DNA of 30,997 nt, taken from NCBI GenBank assembly GCA_040401595.1, contig JBBAOE010000032.1, positions 1 through 30,997 of the forward strand, given 5' to 3'. Below, one piece after another: positions 6,434 through 14,563 of this stretch. Numbering within the stretch: the stretch's first letter is position 1; every line of letters begins with the position of its first letter. The notes below the pieces were generated by a model. The model ran no database searches and was not told the DNA's origin. It saw nothing but the letters and a program-made list of their open reading frames with translations. The position numbers and the translations under genes were made by a program. The DNA comes from RFPW01 sp040401595 (lineage in GTDB: Bacteria; Pseudomonadota; Gammaproteobacteria; Burkholderiales; Burkholderiaceae_E).

Positions 6434-9400
6434 TTGAATGGGGGATTGGGGAGTGATTCAATCAATGTCGAATTAAACGGTATATCGGTTGTTCCCACAT
6501 CACTCGCCGCCATAGAATTAATTAATGTTTCAAGTACGACAGGAACATCTATTCTCGATCTTGGCAATGCGTCTGCAGTAACAGCAATTAACAGCTCTGC
6601 ATCCTCCGGCGCATTGACGCTCAACAATATCAAAAGCACTGCAGCGACCGTCACCATTGCAAGCAGCTCGTCGATTCACACCATCGACTATGCCAATAGC
6701 GTTGTATCAGGTTCTACCGATACGGCGCATGTGTCGCTGTCAAATTTCGCAGCAACAGCAGATGGTACGCAAGATTTAGTCATCGATTCCGCGATTGAAA
6801 CACTGGCACTGGATGTGAGTGGGACCAACTCGGCGGACAGCGCATTCGCCGGAGCGATCACGGTTGCCGGATCAGGGGCGCTCACGCTGACCGCCGGGAT
6901 CGGCACGGTGAGTTCCAACCTCGTGCTGGCAACCAGCGTGGATGCCAGCTCGCTGTCCGGCGCGCTGACGCTCGCCATGTCCAACTCGGCCCATACCGTG
7001 ACGGGTGGTTCCGGTAACGATTCCCTGACGGGGGCTACGGCGACCGCGAACACCCTGACGGGGAATGCGGGTAACGACGCCCTCGTCGGCGGATCGGGTA
7101 ATGACGTGGTGTCCGGCGGCGATGGCAACGATAGCCTGACCGCTGCGGCCGGCAATGACAGCCTCGATGGGGGAGCAGACAACGACACCTTCGTCATGGG
7201 CGCGAACCTGACGTCCAGCGACTCGATCGCGGGCGGAGACGGGACCGATACCGTCACCACCACAGGCACAGTCGACGATGCGGCGTTTACGAAAGGCACC
7301 ACTCTAGAGACCCTCAAATCTGCGGGTTCCACGTTCGCCGCGACGCTTGGCACACTGGCAACCGCCGCAGGGGTCACCAGCGTCGACTTGAGCTTCGCGG
7401 GTCAGGACCTAGTCACATTTGATACCGGCTACACGGGTTCGGCCACGGTGACAATCACCGGCGACTCGGACGACAACACCGACCAGGTTACCAACACGGC
7501 GGCAAACGTTACCCTGAACGTCGTCGGTAACGCCTCGGATCTTGACGCCGGGACCGTCATCACGGGTGGCACTGAGTCCGACACTCTCACGCTCACTGCC
7601 GATAGCAATGAGACCGGTGCGAATACCGCAGGTATCACAGGCGTCGAGAACATCACGGTCGTAGCCAATGCCACCACCGCATCGAGCGATATCGTGATCA
7701 GCATGGATGCAAGCGATACCCAGATCGACACCGGAAAGACCCTGACCGTGAGCGCGGCCGCGCTCACCGATTCCGGGGCAACCATGACCTTCAATGGGAC
7801 GACCAGCGAGACCGACGGGTTCCTCAACATCACCGGCGGTGCAGGTAACGACACGATTTCCGGCGGCAACAGCAATGACGTGATTGACGGAGGTGCAGGC
7901 GCCGATTCCATCACTGCTAACGATGGTAGCGACAGTCTGGTTGGAGGTGCGGGGAACGACACCTTCGTCATGGCTGGCAGTTTTGCCTCTGACGACACCG
8001 TCACTGGTGGCGATGGGACCGATACCGTCACCGCCACGGATACGGTCGACGACGCAGCGTTTACGAACCTGACCACCGTGGAGACCCTCAAATCGGCGGG
8101 TTCGACCTTCGTTGCGACCCTTGGCGCGCTCGCGACCGCCTCGGGCGTCACGACCGTCGACGTGAGCAACGAGGGTCAGGATCAGGTCACCTTTGCCACT
8201 GGCTACACGGGTTCCGCGACGGTCAAGATCACGGGCGATCTTGACGGAAACACCGATCAGGTCATCAACACGGCAAACGCAACGCTGAATGTTGTGGGTA
8301 ACGCGTCAGACCTTGACTCCGGGACTGTCGTCACGGGTGGCACTGGGACGGACACCATCACGCTGACGGCCGATAACGACATCACCGGTGCCAATACCGA
8401 CGGCATCACGGGAGTTGAGAACATCACGGTCGCAGCCAATGCCACCACGGCGTCGAACGACATCGTGATTAGCATGGGCAGTGGCGGCACGGAGATCGCT
8501 GCCGGCAAAACGCTCACGGTCAACGCCACTGCGCTGACCAATTCGGGGGCCACCCTGACTTTCGATGGCACCGCGAGCGAAACCGACGGGTTCCTGAACA
8601 TCACGGGTGGGGCGGGGAACGACACAATCTCCGGGGGCAACAGCAATGACGTGATCAGCGGGGGGGCTGGGGCCGATGCCATCACCGCCTTTGCCGGCAA
8701 TGACAATCTGAGCGGCGGGTCGGGCATCGATACCTTCTTCGTGGCGGGTAATTTCAACTTTGACGACACCATTGCGGGTGGCGATGGCTCCGACACCATT
8801 TCAGCCTCGGGTGTAGTGCAGGACATCGCCTTCCTGGGGGTCACCGGGGTGGAAACCTTGCAGTCAAGCGATGCCGATTCGCCTCTGGATGTCTTGCTCG
8901 GGGTTCGAGCCGCCGCCGCGGGAATCGTGACGGTCGATGCTTCATCTGCCGGTGATGATGTGGTGACCTTCGGATCCGGTTACACCGGCGCCGCAACGGT
9001 CAAGCTGACCGGAAACTCGACGAACGCCGATAAGGTTATCAACGCGGCCAACATTGCACTGAACGTGCTCGGCAACGCGTCAGACCTCGATGCCGACACC
9101 ACCATCACGGGCGGCACCGGAACGGACACCATCACGCTGACCCCGGATAATGACGTCACCGGCGCCACCACGACCCTGATGACCGGCATTGAGAACATTA
9201 CGGTTGCAGCCAACGTAACGACCGCCACCAACGACATCGTCATTGCGATGGGCGACAACAACCTCCAGATCGCCGCCGGAAAGACATTGACCGTGAGTGC
9301 GGCTGCCCTGACCAACACCGGAGCCACCCTGACCTTCACCGGAACCGCCAGCGAAACCGATGGGTTCCTGAGCATTACCGGCGGCGCAGGTGCCGACACG

Positions 9401-9988
9401 TTAACGGGTGGTGGCAGCAATGACACCCTCTCCGGCGCCACGGGGGCAGATTCGCTTGTTGGCGGCGCGGGTAAAGACCAGATTTCAGGCGGAGTAGGCG
9501 CGGATACCATCACAGGCGGTGCGGGGCTGGACGTGATGACGCTGGGCGACGGGGTCGACCGCGTGGTGTTCGCCAGCGGTGATGCGGGCCGGGGGACCGG
9601 GTTGAGCCTGTCGAACTTCACCGACAAAGACACCGCCATGTCGGGTGGCGTCAATGTGGGCGATACCGTGACCGGGGCCGAACGCATCACAGACTTCAGC
9701 AATACCGACGGTTCTGGCGAGAGCATCGTTCTGGGCAACGCGAATATCACGGCATTCGTCAACACCGGCTTCGTTCTGAACAATACCGCCTCGATTGTTC
9801 AGGGCACCTACGATGCCACCACGGGAATTTTCACGGTCGGCGCTGGCCGTACCACCGGTGAGGACAGCCTGTTGCTCTGGGATTCGGACTCGGATGCCAC
9901 GCTCGAAATCGAGACCGTGGTCCTCGTCGGGGTGAATGCCACCGAGGCGAACTACTTTGGTGCGGCCTCGGGAATTCTCGCGATGTAA
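6434..9988 (+). CDS. RTX-type calcium-binding repeat protein, apparently lacking its N-terminus
   Basis: The protein is Ala/Thr/Gly/Asp-rich, nearly Cys-free and has many GGxGxDxx nonapeptides (for example GGSGNDVVSGGDGNDSL and GGAGNDTISGG), which fold as calcium-binding beta-rolls after export. Three ~257-residue modules make up the middle. The C-terminus (ESIVLGNANI ... IETVVLVGVNATEANYFGAASG) resembles type I secretion signals and shares VVLVG with the other RTX protein here. The called start is TTG at 6434 without a Shine-Dalgarno. The frame stays open, with RTX-like coding sequence (TTGVDTGSAFTGGSGDDTF), back to a TGA at 6296 but offers no ATG, GTG or TTG there, so the 5' end seems lost. 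It is probably a pseudogene or an unexpressed module reservoir, unless an unusual start is used. A terminator follows the stop. Confidence 0.75.
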   Translation: MNGGLGSDSINVELNGISVVPTSLAAIELINVSSTTGTSILDLGNASAVTAINSSASSGALTLNNIKSTAATVTIASSSSIHTIDYANSVVSGSTDTAHVSLSNFAATADGTQDLVIDSAIETLALDVSGTNSADSAFAGAITVAGSGALTLTAGIGTVSSNLVLATSVDASSLSGALTLAMSNSAHTVTGGSGNDSLTGATATANTLTGNAGNDALVGGSGNDVVSGGDGNDSLTAAAGNDSLDGGADNDTFVMGANLTSSDSIAGGDGTDTVTTTGTVDDAAFTKGTTLETLKSAGSTFAATLGTLATAAGVTSVDLSFAGQDLVTFDTGYTGSATVTITGDSDDNTDQVTNTAANVTLNVVGNASDLDAGTVITGGTESDTLTLTADSNETGANTAGITGVENITVVANATTASSDIVISMDASDTQIDTGKTLTVSAAALTDSGATMTFNGTTSETDGFLNITGGAGNDTISGGNSNDVIDGGAGADSITANDGSDSLVGGAGNDTFVMAGSFASDDTVTGGDGTDTVTATDTVDDAAFTNLTTVETLKSAGSTFVATLGALATASGVTTVDVSNEGQDQVTFATGYTGSATVKITGDLDGNTDQVINTANATLNVVGNASDLDSGTVVTGGTGTDTITLTADNDITGANTDGITGVENITVAANATTASNDIVISMGSGGTEIAAGKTLTVNATALTNSGATLTFDGTASETDGFLNITGGAGNDTISGGNSNDVISGGAGADAITAFAGNDNLSGGSGIDTFFVAGNFNFDDTIAGGDGSDTISASGVVQDIAFLGVTGVETLQSSDADSPLDVLLGVRAAAAGIVTVDASSAGDDVVTFGSGYTGAATVKLTGNSTNADKVINAANIALNVLGNASDLDADTTITGGTGTDTITLTPDNDVTGATTTLMTGIENITVAANVTTATNDIVIAMGDNNLQIAAGKTLTVSAAALTNTGATLTFTGTASETDGFLSITGGAGADTLTGGGSNDTLSGATGADSLVGGAGKDQISGGVGADTITGGAGLDVMTLGDGVDRVVFASGDAGRGTGLSLSNFTDKDTAMSGGVNVGDTVTGAERITDFSNTDGSGESIVLGNANITAFVNTGFVLNNTASIVQGTYDATTGIFTVGAGRTTGEDSLLLWDSDSDATLEIETVVLVGVNATEANYFGAASGILAM
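7268..9482 (+). repeat. Three large in-frame repeats (~771-774 bp each) in the RTX gene
   Basis: Units begin at 7268 (TVDDAAF), 8042 (TVDDAAF) and 8813 (VVQDIAF), giving periods of 258 and 257 codons; the third runs to about 9482. Each holds a VETLKSAGSTF-like segment, a VTF..GYTGSATVKITG segment, LNVVGNASDLD, GVENITVAANATTAS, SETDGFLNITGGAGNDTISGG and an RTX block. The third copy is the most diverged. Confidence 0.9.
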
Positions 9989-10003
9989 ACCGCCTTCGCT
10001 CAC

Positions 10004-10036
10004 AAGCCGCCCCGGAATATCGCGGGCGGCTTTTTT
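10004..10036 (+). terminator. Rho-independent terminator after the RTX gene
   Basis: GCCGCCC (10006-10012) pairs perfectly with GGGCGGC (10024-10030) across an 11-base loop and is followed at once by six T (10031-10036). It lies 18 bp after the RTX stop and should isolate the RTX gene from the downstream secretion operon. Confidence 0.9.
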
Positions 10037-10074
10037 ATGATTGTGGCGGCGACGACCCCGGTTTTCCCCGATTT

Positions 10075-10105
10075 TTGACTACATCCACTGCTCACCTTCT
10101 ATTCA
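10075..10105 (+). promoter_or_regulatory. Candidate promoter of the type I secretion operon
   Basis: TTGACT (10075-10080) matches five of six bases of the sigma-70 -35. The possible -10 elements are poor: TTCTAT (10097-10102, spacer 16) or TATTCA (10100-10105, spacer 19). Either would run into the left arm of the inverted repeat at 10101, so a protein bound there would block it. Confidence 0.35.
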
Positions 10106-10141
10106 TATAGGAAATTGTGATGCTAAACTTCCTATATGAAT
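10101..10141 (+). promoter_or_regulatory. Perfect 13-bp inverted repeat spanning the start codon of the TnpB-like gene
   Basis: ATTCATATAGGAA (10101-10113) is the exact reverse complement of TTCCTATATGAAT (10129-10141), with a 15-base spacer. The right arm contains the ATG (10136) of the first gene of the secretion operon. The left arm contains the only AGGA-type ribosome binding site nearby. As RNA it would be a 13-bp stem hiding both; as DNA it is a classic operator-like palindrome. Confidence 0.85.
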
Positions 10142-10164
10142 TCTCTGGTCAGCCTCAGGCTTAG
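10120..10164 (+). CDS. Possible 14-codon leader ORF overlapping the TnpB-like gene start
   Basis: ATG at 10120 lies 7 nt after AGGA (10109-10112) and opens a 14-residue frame, MLNFLYEFSGQPQA, ending at TAG 10162-10164. It overlaps the start of the downstream gene in another frame. Its start codon lies in the loop of the inverted repeat. A ribosome moving through it would open the right arm and expose the ATG at 10136, which has no Shine-Dalgarno of its own. That is inference; the ORF is too short for coding statistics. Confidence 0.3.
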   Translation: MLNFLYEFSGQPQA

Positions 10165-10831
10165 TACCACCCCCGAGCAAAGCGCCCGTCTTCGCGCGCT
10201 CCAGATCGCCTTCGCCGAAGTTTGTAACGCGCTCGTTCCGACCGTGCGCGAAACCCGAATCTGGAATCGGGTGACGCTCCACCACATGACCTACAAGGAC
10301 CTGCGCGAGCGATTTCCCGCGGTTGGTTCACAGATGGTCTGCAACGCGATTTACTCCGTGTCACGCTCCTGCCGGATGGTGTTCCAGACGCCGGGGAGCC
10401 CGTTTCATCTGTCGGTGCTCGGGGACAAGCCGCTGCCCATGATGCGGTTCATGGATACGAGCCCGGTCTACTTTGACCGCCATACGCTCAGCCTGAAGTC
10501 AGGCCAAGTCTCGATGTACACGCTCGACGGGCGTATGCGATTTCAGCTCACGCTGCAGCCCGAAGATGAAGCGGCGTTTCATCAGCGTAAGCTTTTCGAG
10601 ATCATCCTGAAACGCTCGGGTGATGCGTATTTCTTGAACTTTCGATTCGGTGACGCGACGGGCGCTGAGAACGTGGTGCTGGCCGCAGTACCAGAACCAT
10701 CGCACCATCAGCCGCAGGCCGAGGCCGAGGCTGCAATATCGGCCGCAACGCCGACCGCAATAGCGATAAGCAGTCCCCCGACAAACGCCTCAGTTCTCCC
10801 CGACTACGTCCTGATCGGGGAGGCGGCATGA
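10136..10831 (+). CDS. TnpB/IS605 OrfB N-terminal-domain-like protein lacking the RuvC nuclease
   Basis: This 231-residue protein resembles only the N-terminal half of IS200/IS605 TnpB proteins. Residues 1-80 carry LRLSTTPEQSARLRALQIAF, NRVTLHHMTYKDLRERFP and SQMVCNAIYSVSRSCR, as in TnpB. Residues 110-139 (PVYFDRHTLSLK, VSMYTLDGRMRFQL) and 158-172 (ILKRSGDAYFLNFRF) match the beta-barrel part that normally leads into RuvC. Instead of a catalytic domain there is an Ala/Pro/Gln-rich tail (173-231). No nuclease D-E-D residues or zinc finger remain. The frame is undisturbed and its TGA overlaps the ATG of the first ABC transporter (ATGA), so it is kept in the operon rather than decaying. TnpB-derived nuclease-dead regulators are known, some beside transporter genes, but this protein is far shorter. 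A regulatory or nucleic-acid-binding role is inferred. No guide-RNA scaffold was recognised. Confidence 0.6.
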   Translation: MNSLVSLRLSTTPEQSARLRALQIAFAEVCNALVPTVRETRIWNRVTLHHMTYKDLRERFPAVGSQMVCNAIYSVSRSCRMVFQTPGSPFHLSVLGDKPLPMMRFMDTSPVYFDRHTLSLKSGQVSMYTLDGRMRFQLTLQPEDEAAFHQRKLFEIILKRSGDAYFLNFRFGDATGAENVVLAAVPEPSHHQPQAEAEAAISAATPTAIAISSPPTNASVLPDYVLIGEAA

Positions 10832-12669
10832 TCCGTCAGCCTAACCCGGTTAGACCGAGCGCTGCGGGCGGTCGCGCTGCAGAACCAAAAGGTGCCGCGG
10901 GTCGATTGGGCGCCTCCGGTCGCTCAGGTACCACGGGTCGCTCAGCCGGTATGGGACTGACCGAGGGGGATCTGTTCGCCCTGCTCAAGACCCACAGCGC
11001 CAGCCTGTGGCGGGCGCTGTGGCTTGGGATCATCGCGGGCATCCTCGTTCTTGCGCCTTCGGTCTACATGCTCCAGGTCTACGACCGAGTCGTGCAGAGC
11101 CGGAGTCATCTGACCCTTCTGATGCTCACGCTGGCCGTGGTCATGGCCTATGCAGTGATGGAACTCCTCGAGTACCTGCGCAGCGAAATCCTGCGCGAGG
11201 CGGGTCATGCCATGGATGAGAGGCTCAGTCCGCGCCTCTTTGCGCTCATGTTCGAGGCCAACCTGCGCAAACACCCCGGCGGCACCATTCAACCCCTGAA
11301 CGACTGGCGACTGGTTCGCGAATTCATTCATTCCCCGTTTGTCCTGGCGGTCATGGAAGCGCCCGTTGCCCTGCTCTATCTCGTGGTCGTCTATGCGATC
11401 AATCCCCTTCTCGGATGGTTCACACTGGTCAGCGTCGGCGTTCAGTTCGTCATTGCCTGGCTAACCGAGCGCAGCACCCAACAGCCGCTGGCTGCGGCCA
11501 ACCGCAGTTCGATCGCTGCCCAGCAGTACGCAGACGGGGCATTGCGCAATGCGGAGGTCATCGAAGCCATGGGCATGCTGCGTGATCTCCACGCGCGATG
11601 GATCGGGTTGCAGCGTCGCTTTCTGGGGCAACAAACTGAAGCGAGTCTGGCTGCAGGCAGTTTTCAGGCCGCCTCCAAGATGGTTCAACAGGTCGTCGGC
11701 TCGGCGCTGTTAGGCCTCGGTGCATGGTTGACGCTCAAAAACGAGCTCACGGGCGGCGGAGCGCTGATGGTGGTGGCTTCGATCATCGGCGCCCGGGTGC
11801 TGGCACCGCTCGTACAGATGGTGGCGCAGTGGCGTCAGGCCGTGAATGCGCGCGATGCCTGGATGCGTCTGGATCATCTGCTCTCAGTGTTTTCGCCCGA
11901 CGCCGACGCGATGGCGCTGCCAGCGCCACGCGGCGTGCTCACGGTCGAACAACTCGTTGCTGGCCCTCCGCCCGCGCCTGGTCAGGCCCCGACCGCCATC
12001 TTGCGCGGCGTCCAGTTCGCGCTCCAACCGGGCGAACTCCTTGCCGTGATTGGCCCATCGGCGGCGGGCAAGACGACGCTGGCACGACTCCTGATGGGCT
12101 TGTGGCCTGCCATCAGTGGAAAAGTGCGTCTGGACGGCGCCGATGTCCACACCTGGAATAAAACCGAACTCGGGCCCCACCTGGGCTATCTGCCGCAGGG
12201 CGTTGAGCTGTTCGAGGGTACTGTGGCCGAGAATATCGCGCGCTTTGGCGCTCAGGACCGCGCCGCGGTGCAGGAAGCTGCGACGGCGGTCGGCTTGCAT
12301 GCATTCATCACCGCCTTACCCCAGGGCTACGACACGCCGGTGGGTCGCGATGGCGCGATGCTCTCGGGGGGGCAACGTCAGCGCGTGGCGCTGGCGCGCG
12401 CGCTCTTCGGACGCCCTGCGCTGGTCGTCCTGGATGAACCCAACTCGAGCCTGGACGAAGCGGGGGATGCCGCTCTTTCGCTTGCCCTGCAGGGACTCAA
12501 AGCACGTGGAGCAACGATCGTCGTCATGACGCACCGCTCCAGCATTCTGGCGGTGACCGACAAGATCCTGCTGCTCAATGACGGCCAACAACAAGCGTTC
12601 GGGACACGCGACGAAGTGCTGGCGGCACTCCAAAAAGGCAGTCAACGTTCGGCCGGAGCACCCGCATGA
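10828..12669 (+). CDS. Type I secretion permease/ATPase, PrtD-type (first of two)
   Basis: This 613-residue inner-membrane ABC exporter half energises transport of C-terminal-signal proteins through the envelope. A Gly/Ala/Arg-rich low-complexity N-terminus (about 1-41) precedes the transmembrane domain (about 60-340), which opens with SVYMLQVYDRVVQSRS, typical of the PrtD/HasD/LapB group. There is no C39 peptidase or C39-like domain. The nucleotide-binding domain is complete: Walker A GPSAAGKT (about 409-416), LSGGQRQR signature (512-519), Walker B ALVVLDEP (531-538) with catalytic Glu, and a TH switch (VVMTHR). The start has GGGGAGG a few bases upstream and overlaps the previous gene by 4 bp. 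Its stop also overlaps the next ABC gene by 4 bp, so the two halves are made together and may form a heterodimer. Confidence 0.93.
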   Translation: MIRQPNPVRPSAAGGRAAEPKGAAGRLGASGRSGTTGRSAGMGLTEGDLFALLKTHSASLWRALWLGIIAGILVLAPSVYMLQVYDRVVQSRSHLTLLMLTLAVVMAYAVMELLEYLRSEILREAGHAMDERLSPRLFALMFEANLRKHPGGTIQPLNDWRLVREFIHSPFVLAVMEAPVALLYLVVVYAINPLLGWFTLVSVGVQFVIAWLTERSTQQPLAAANRSSIAAQQYADGALRNAEVIEAMGMLRDLHARWIGLQRRFLGQQTEASLAAGSFQAASKMVQQVVGSALLGLGAWLTLKNELTGGGALMVVASIIGARVLAPLVQMVAQWRQAVNARDAWMRLDHLLSVFSPDADAMALPAPRGVLTVEQLVAGPPPAPGQAPTAILRGVQFALQPGELLAVIGPSAAGKTTLARLLMGLWPAISGKVRLDGADVHTWNKTELGPHLGYLPQGVELFEGTVAENIARFGAQDRAAVQEAATAVGLHAFITALPQGYDTPVGRDGAMLSGGQRQRVALARALFGRPALVVLDEPNSSLDEAGDAALSLALQGLKARGATIVVMTHRSSILAVTDKILLLNDGQQQAFGTRDEVLAALQKGSQRSAGAPA

Positions 12670-14510
12670 AACGCAACGAGGAGATGCTCAACGCTGCTCA
12701 GGCGCAGCGCGTTGGTGCCTCTGAGCGCACGGTCTCGGGTGGCACCCCCGGCGTCAAGAAGGGGAATGCCTTACCAAAGCGCAGCAAGCGTTGGCGAACC
12801 AGCGGCAACGAACTGCTCGACACCGTTCTCGCATTTAGAAGCGAATTCATTCTTGTGGGGGTGCTGAGCGCACTGGCCAACCTGCTGATGCTCACCCCAA
12901 CCATCTACATGCTGCAGGTCTACGACCGCGTCATGGTGAGCCAGAATGAACTCACACTCGTCGCGATCTCGCTCATAGCGCTGGTGTTGTTTGGCGTCAT
13001 TGCGGTTGCCGAGTGGGCCCGCTCGAAGATCCTGGTGAGCGCGGGGCTACGCCTTGATGATCGATTGGGAACGCGGATTTTCAACGCCAGTTTCGAATCC
13101 CATCTTGCAGGGCTGCAGGCCCCGGGGAAAGGGCCTTCGCGCGCCTTCACAGATCTGCTGCAAGTTCGCCAGTTCCTGACAGGAAATGGAATATTCGCGT
13201 TTTTTGATCTACCTTGGGTGCCCATTTATATCGCTGTCTGTTTTCTCCTGCACCCTCTGCTGGGCTGGCTCTCGATCGTGTTCGCCAGCATTCAGCTGGC
13301 GCTGGCCTGGTTCAGCCACCGACTCTCCAGTGCGCCAGCTGAATCAGCACAACTCGCGCAGACCGAGGTCACGCAGTATGTCCAGGGCAAGCTGCGCAAC
13401 ACTGAAGTCCTCGAATCGATGGGCATGCTCGCCAACCTGCGTACGCAGTGGGCAAAACGCCATCAGCACAGCCTCGACCAGGGATCGGTCGCGGCCGATC
13501 TCACGCACCGACTGAGCGCCATCAGCAAGTTCGTGCGCTACACCCAACAATCGCTGGCGCTGGGGGCGGGTGCGATGCTCGTGATCGAGGGCGAACTCAG
13601 CCCCGGCGCCATGATTGCGGCCAACGTCCTGATTTCACGCGCACTTGCACCCATCGATCTGATGGTAGCGACCTGGCGAATCGCCATCACCGCGACCGAG
13701 GCCTTCAAACGCCTCAGCACCCTGCTCGACGCGCATCCAGCCCTTGAGAACGATCCGTCGCTCAAGCGCATGCCCCCGCGCGGCAGCCTCAGCTTGCGGG
13801 GGGTGGTTGCGACGGCCCCCTCGCGCCGCACACCGATCCTCAACGGTGTGGATCTCGCGCTCGCTGCTGGAACGGTACTGGTCGTGCTCGGCCCCAGCGG
13901 CTCAGGTAAGTCCACACTCGCGCGCGTCATCCTGGGGATCTGGGGCGATGTGCGCGGCGAAGTGCTACTTGACGGGCTCCCGGTCGAGGGATGGAACCGC
14001 CTGGAGTTGGGCCCGCACGTAGGCTACCTGCCCCAGGACATCGAACTCTTCGATGGAACGGTTGCTGAAAACATCGCGCGCTTTGGTGAAATCGATTCAG
14101 ACCGAGTCATTGCAGCGGCCCGCAACGCCGGTCTGCACGAGATGATTCTGCGATTCCCCAAGGGCTACGATACCCCGATGGGTGAAGCTGGCGGTGCCCT
14201 ATCGGGCGGGCAGCGGCAACGCATTGCCCTGGCCCGTGCCGTCTATGGGCACCCGGCGCTGGTGGTGCTCGATGAACCCAACGCCAATCTGGATGAAGCT
14301 GGAGAACTCGCCTTGGCGCGCACGGTGCAGCAACTCAAGGCAACTGGCAGTACCGTGGTGCTGGTGTCCCATCGTCAGGGTGCGATCGCGCTGGCCGATC
14401 GCTTACTGATCCTCAAGGAAGGGCGCGTACAGATCGAAGGCCCACGAGATTCGGTGATTGCGGCGCTGCGGGGGGGCACAAGTTCAAACACAGCACCTGA
14501 CGCGACTTGA
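12666..14510 (+). CDS. Type I secretion permease/ATPase, PrtD-type (second of two)
   Basis: This is a 614-residue paralogue of the preceding protein with the same layout. A charged N-terminal tail of about 50 residues leads into a transmembrane domain starting near TPTIYMLQVYDRVMVSQN. The ATPase domain has Walker A GPSGSGKST, signature LSGGQRQRIALARA, Walker B ALVVLDEPN with the catalytic Glu, and a switch His in VVLVSHR. Both paralogues keep all catalytic residues, so neither appears to be a degenerate partner site. The ATG at 12666 overlaps the TGA of the first gene. Known PrtD-type systems usually have one ABC gene; a tandem pair suggests a heterodimer, or two homodimers sharing the HlyD and TolC partners for different substrates. 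The sequence alone cannot decide. Confidence 0.93.
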   Translation: MKRNEEMLNAAQAQRVGASERTVSGGTPGVKKGNALPKRSKRWRTSGNELLDTVLAFRSEFILVGVLSALANLLMLTPTIYMLQVYDRVMVSQNELTLVAISLIALVLFGVIAVAEWARSKILVSAGLRLDDRLGTRIFNASFESHLAGLQAPGKGPSRAFTDLLQVRQFLTGNGIFAFFDLPWVPIYIAVCFLLHPLLGWLSIVFASIQLALAWFSHRLSSAPAESAQLAQTEVTQYVQGKLRNTEVLESMGMLANLRTQWAKRHQHSLDQGSVAADLTHRLSAISKFVRYTQQSLALGAGAMLVIEGELSPGAMIAANVLISRALAPIDLMVATWRIAITATEAFKRLSTLLDAHPALENDPSLKRMPPRGSLSLRGVVATAPSRRTPILNGVDLALAAGTVLVVLGPSGSGKSTLARVILGIWGDVRGEVLLDGLPVEGWNRLELGPHVGYLPQDIELFDGTVAENIARFGEIDSDRVIAAARNAGLHEMILRFPKGYDTPMGEAGGALSGGQRQRIALARAVYGHPALVVLDEPNANLDEAGELALARTVQQLKATGSTVVLVSHRQGAIALADRLLILKEGRVQIEGPRDSVIAALRGGTSSNTAPDAT

Positions 14511-14563
14511 ATAGTATTTCAAATGATTTTTTTAAATAAAACGATCGCACGGAACGGAACAGC

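Noticed and set aside
6688..9783. Minus-strand ORFs of 195-267 codons opposite the plus-strand RTX gene
   Set aside because: Same effect: repeat-derived antisense frames without recognisable domains.
10136..10831. Calling this gene a complete IS605 insertion element
   Set aside because: There is no TnpA, no RuvC half, no recognisable right-end hairpin, and the gene overlaps the next operon gene by 4 bp, so it is not a present-day element.
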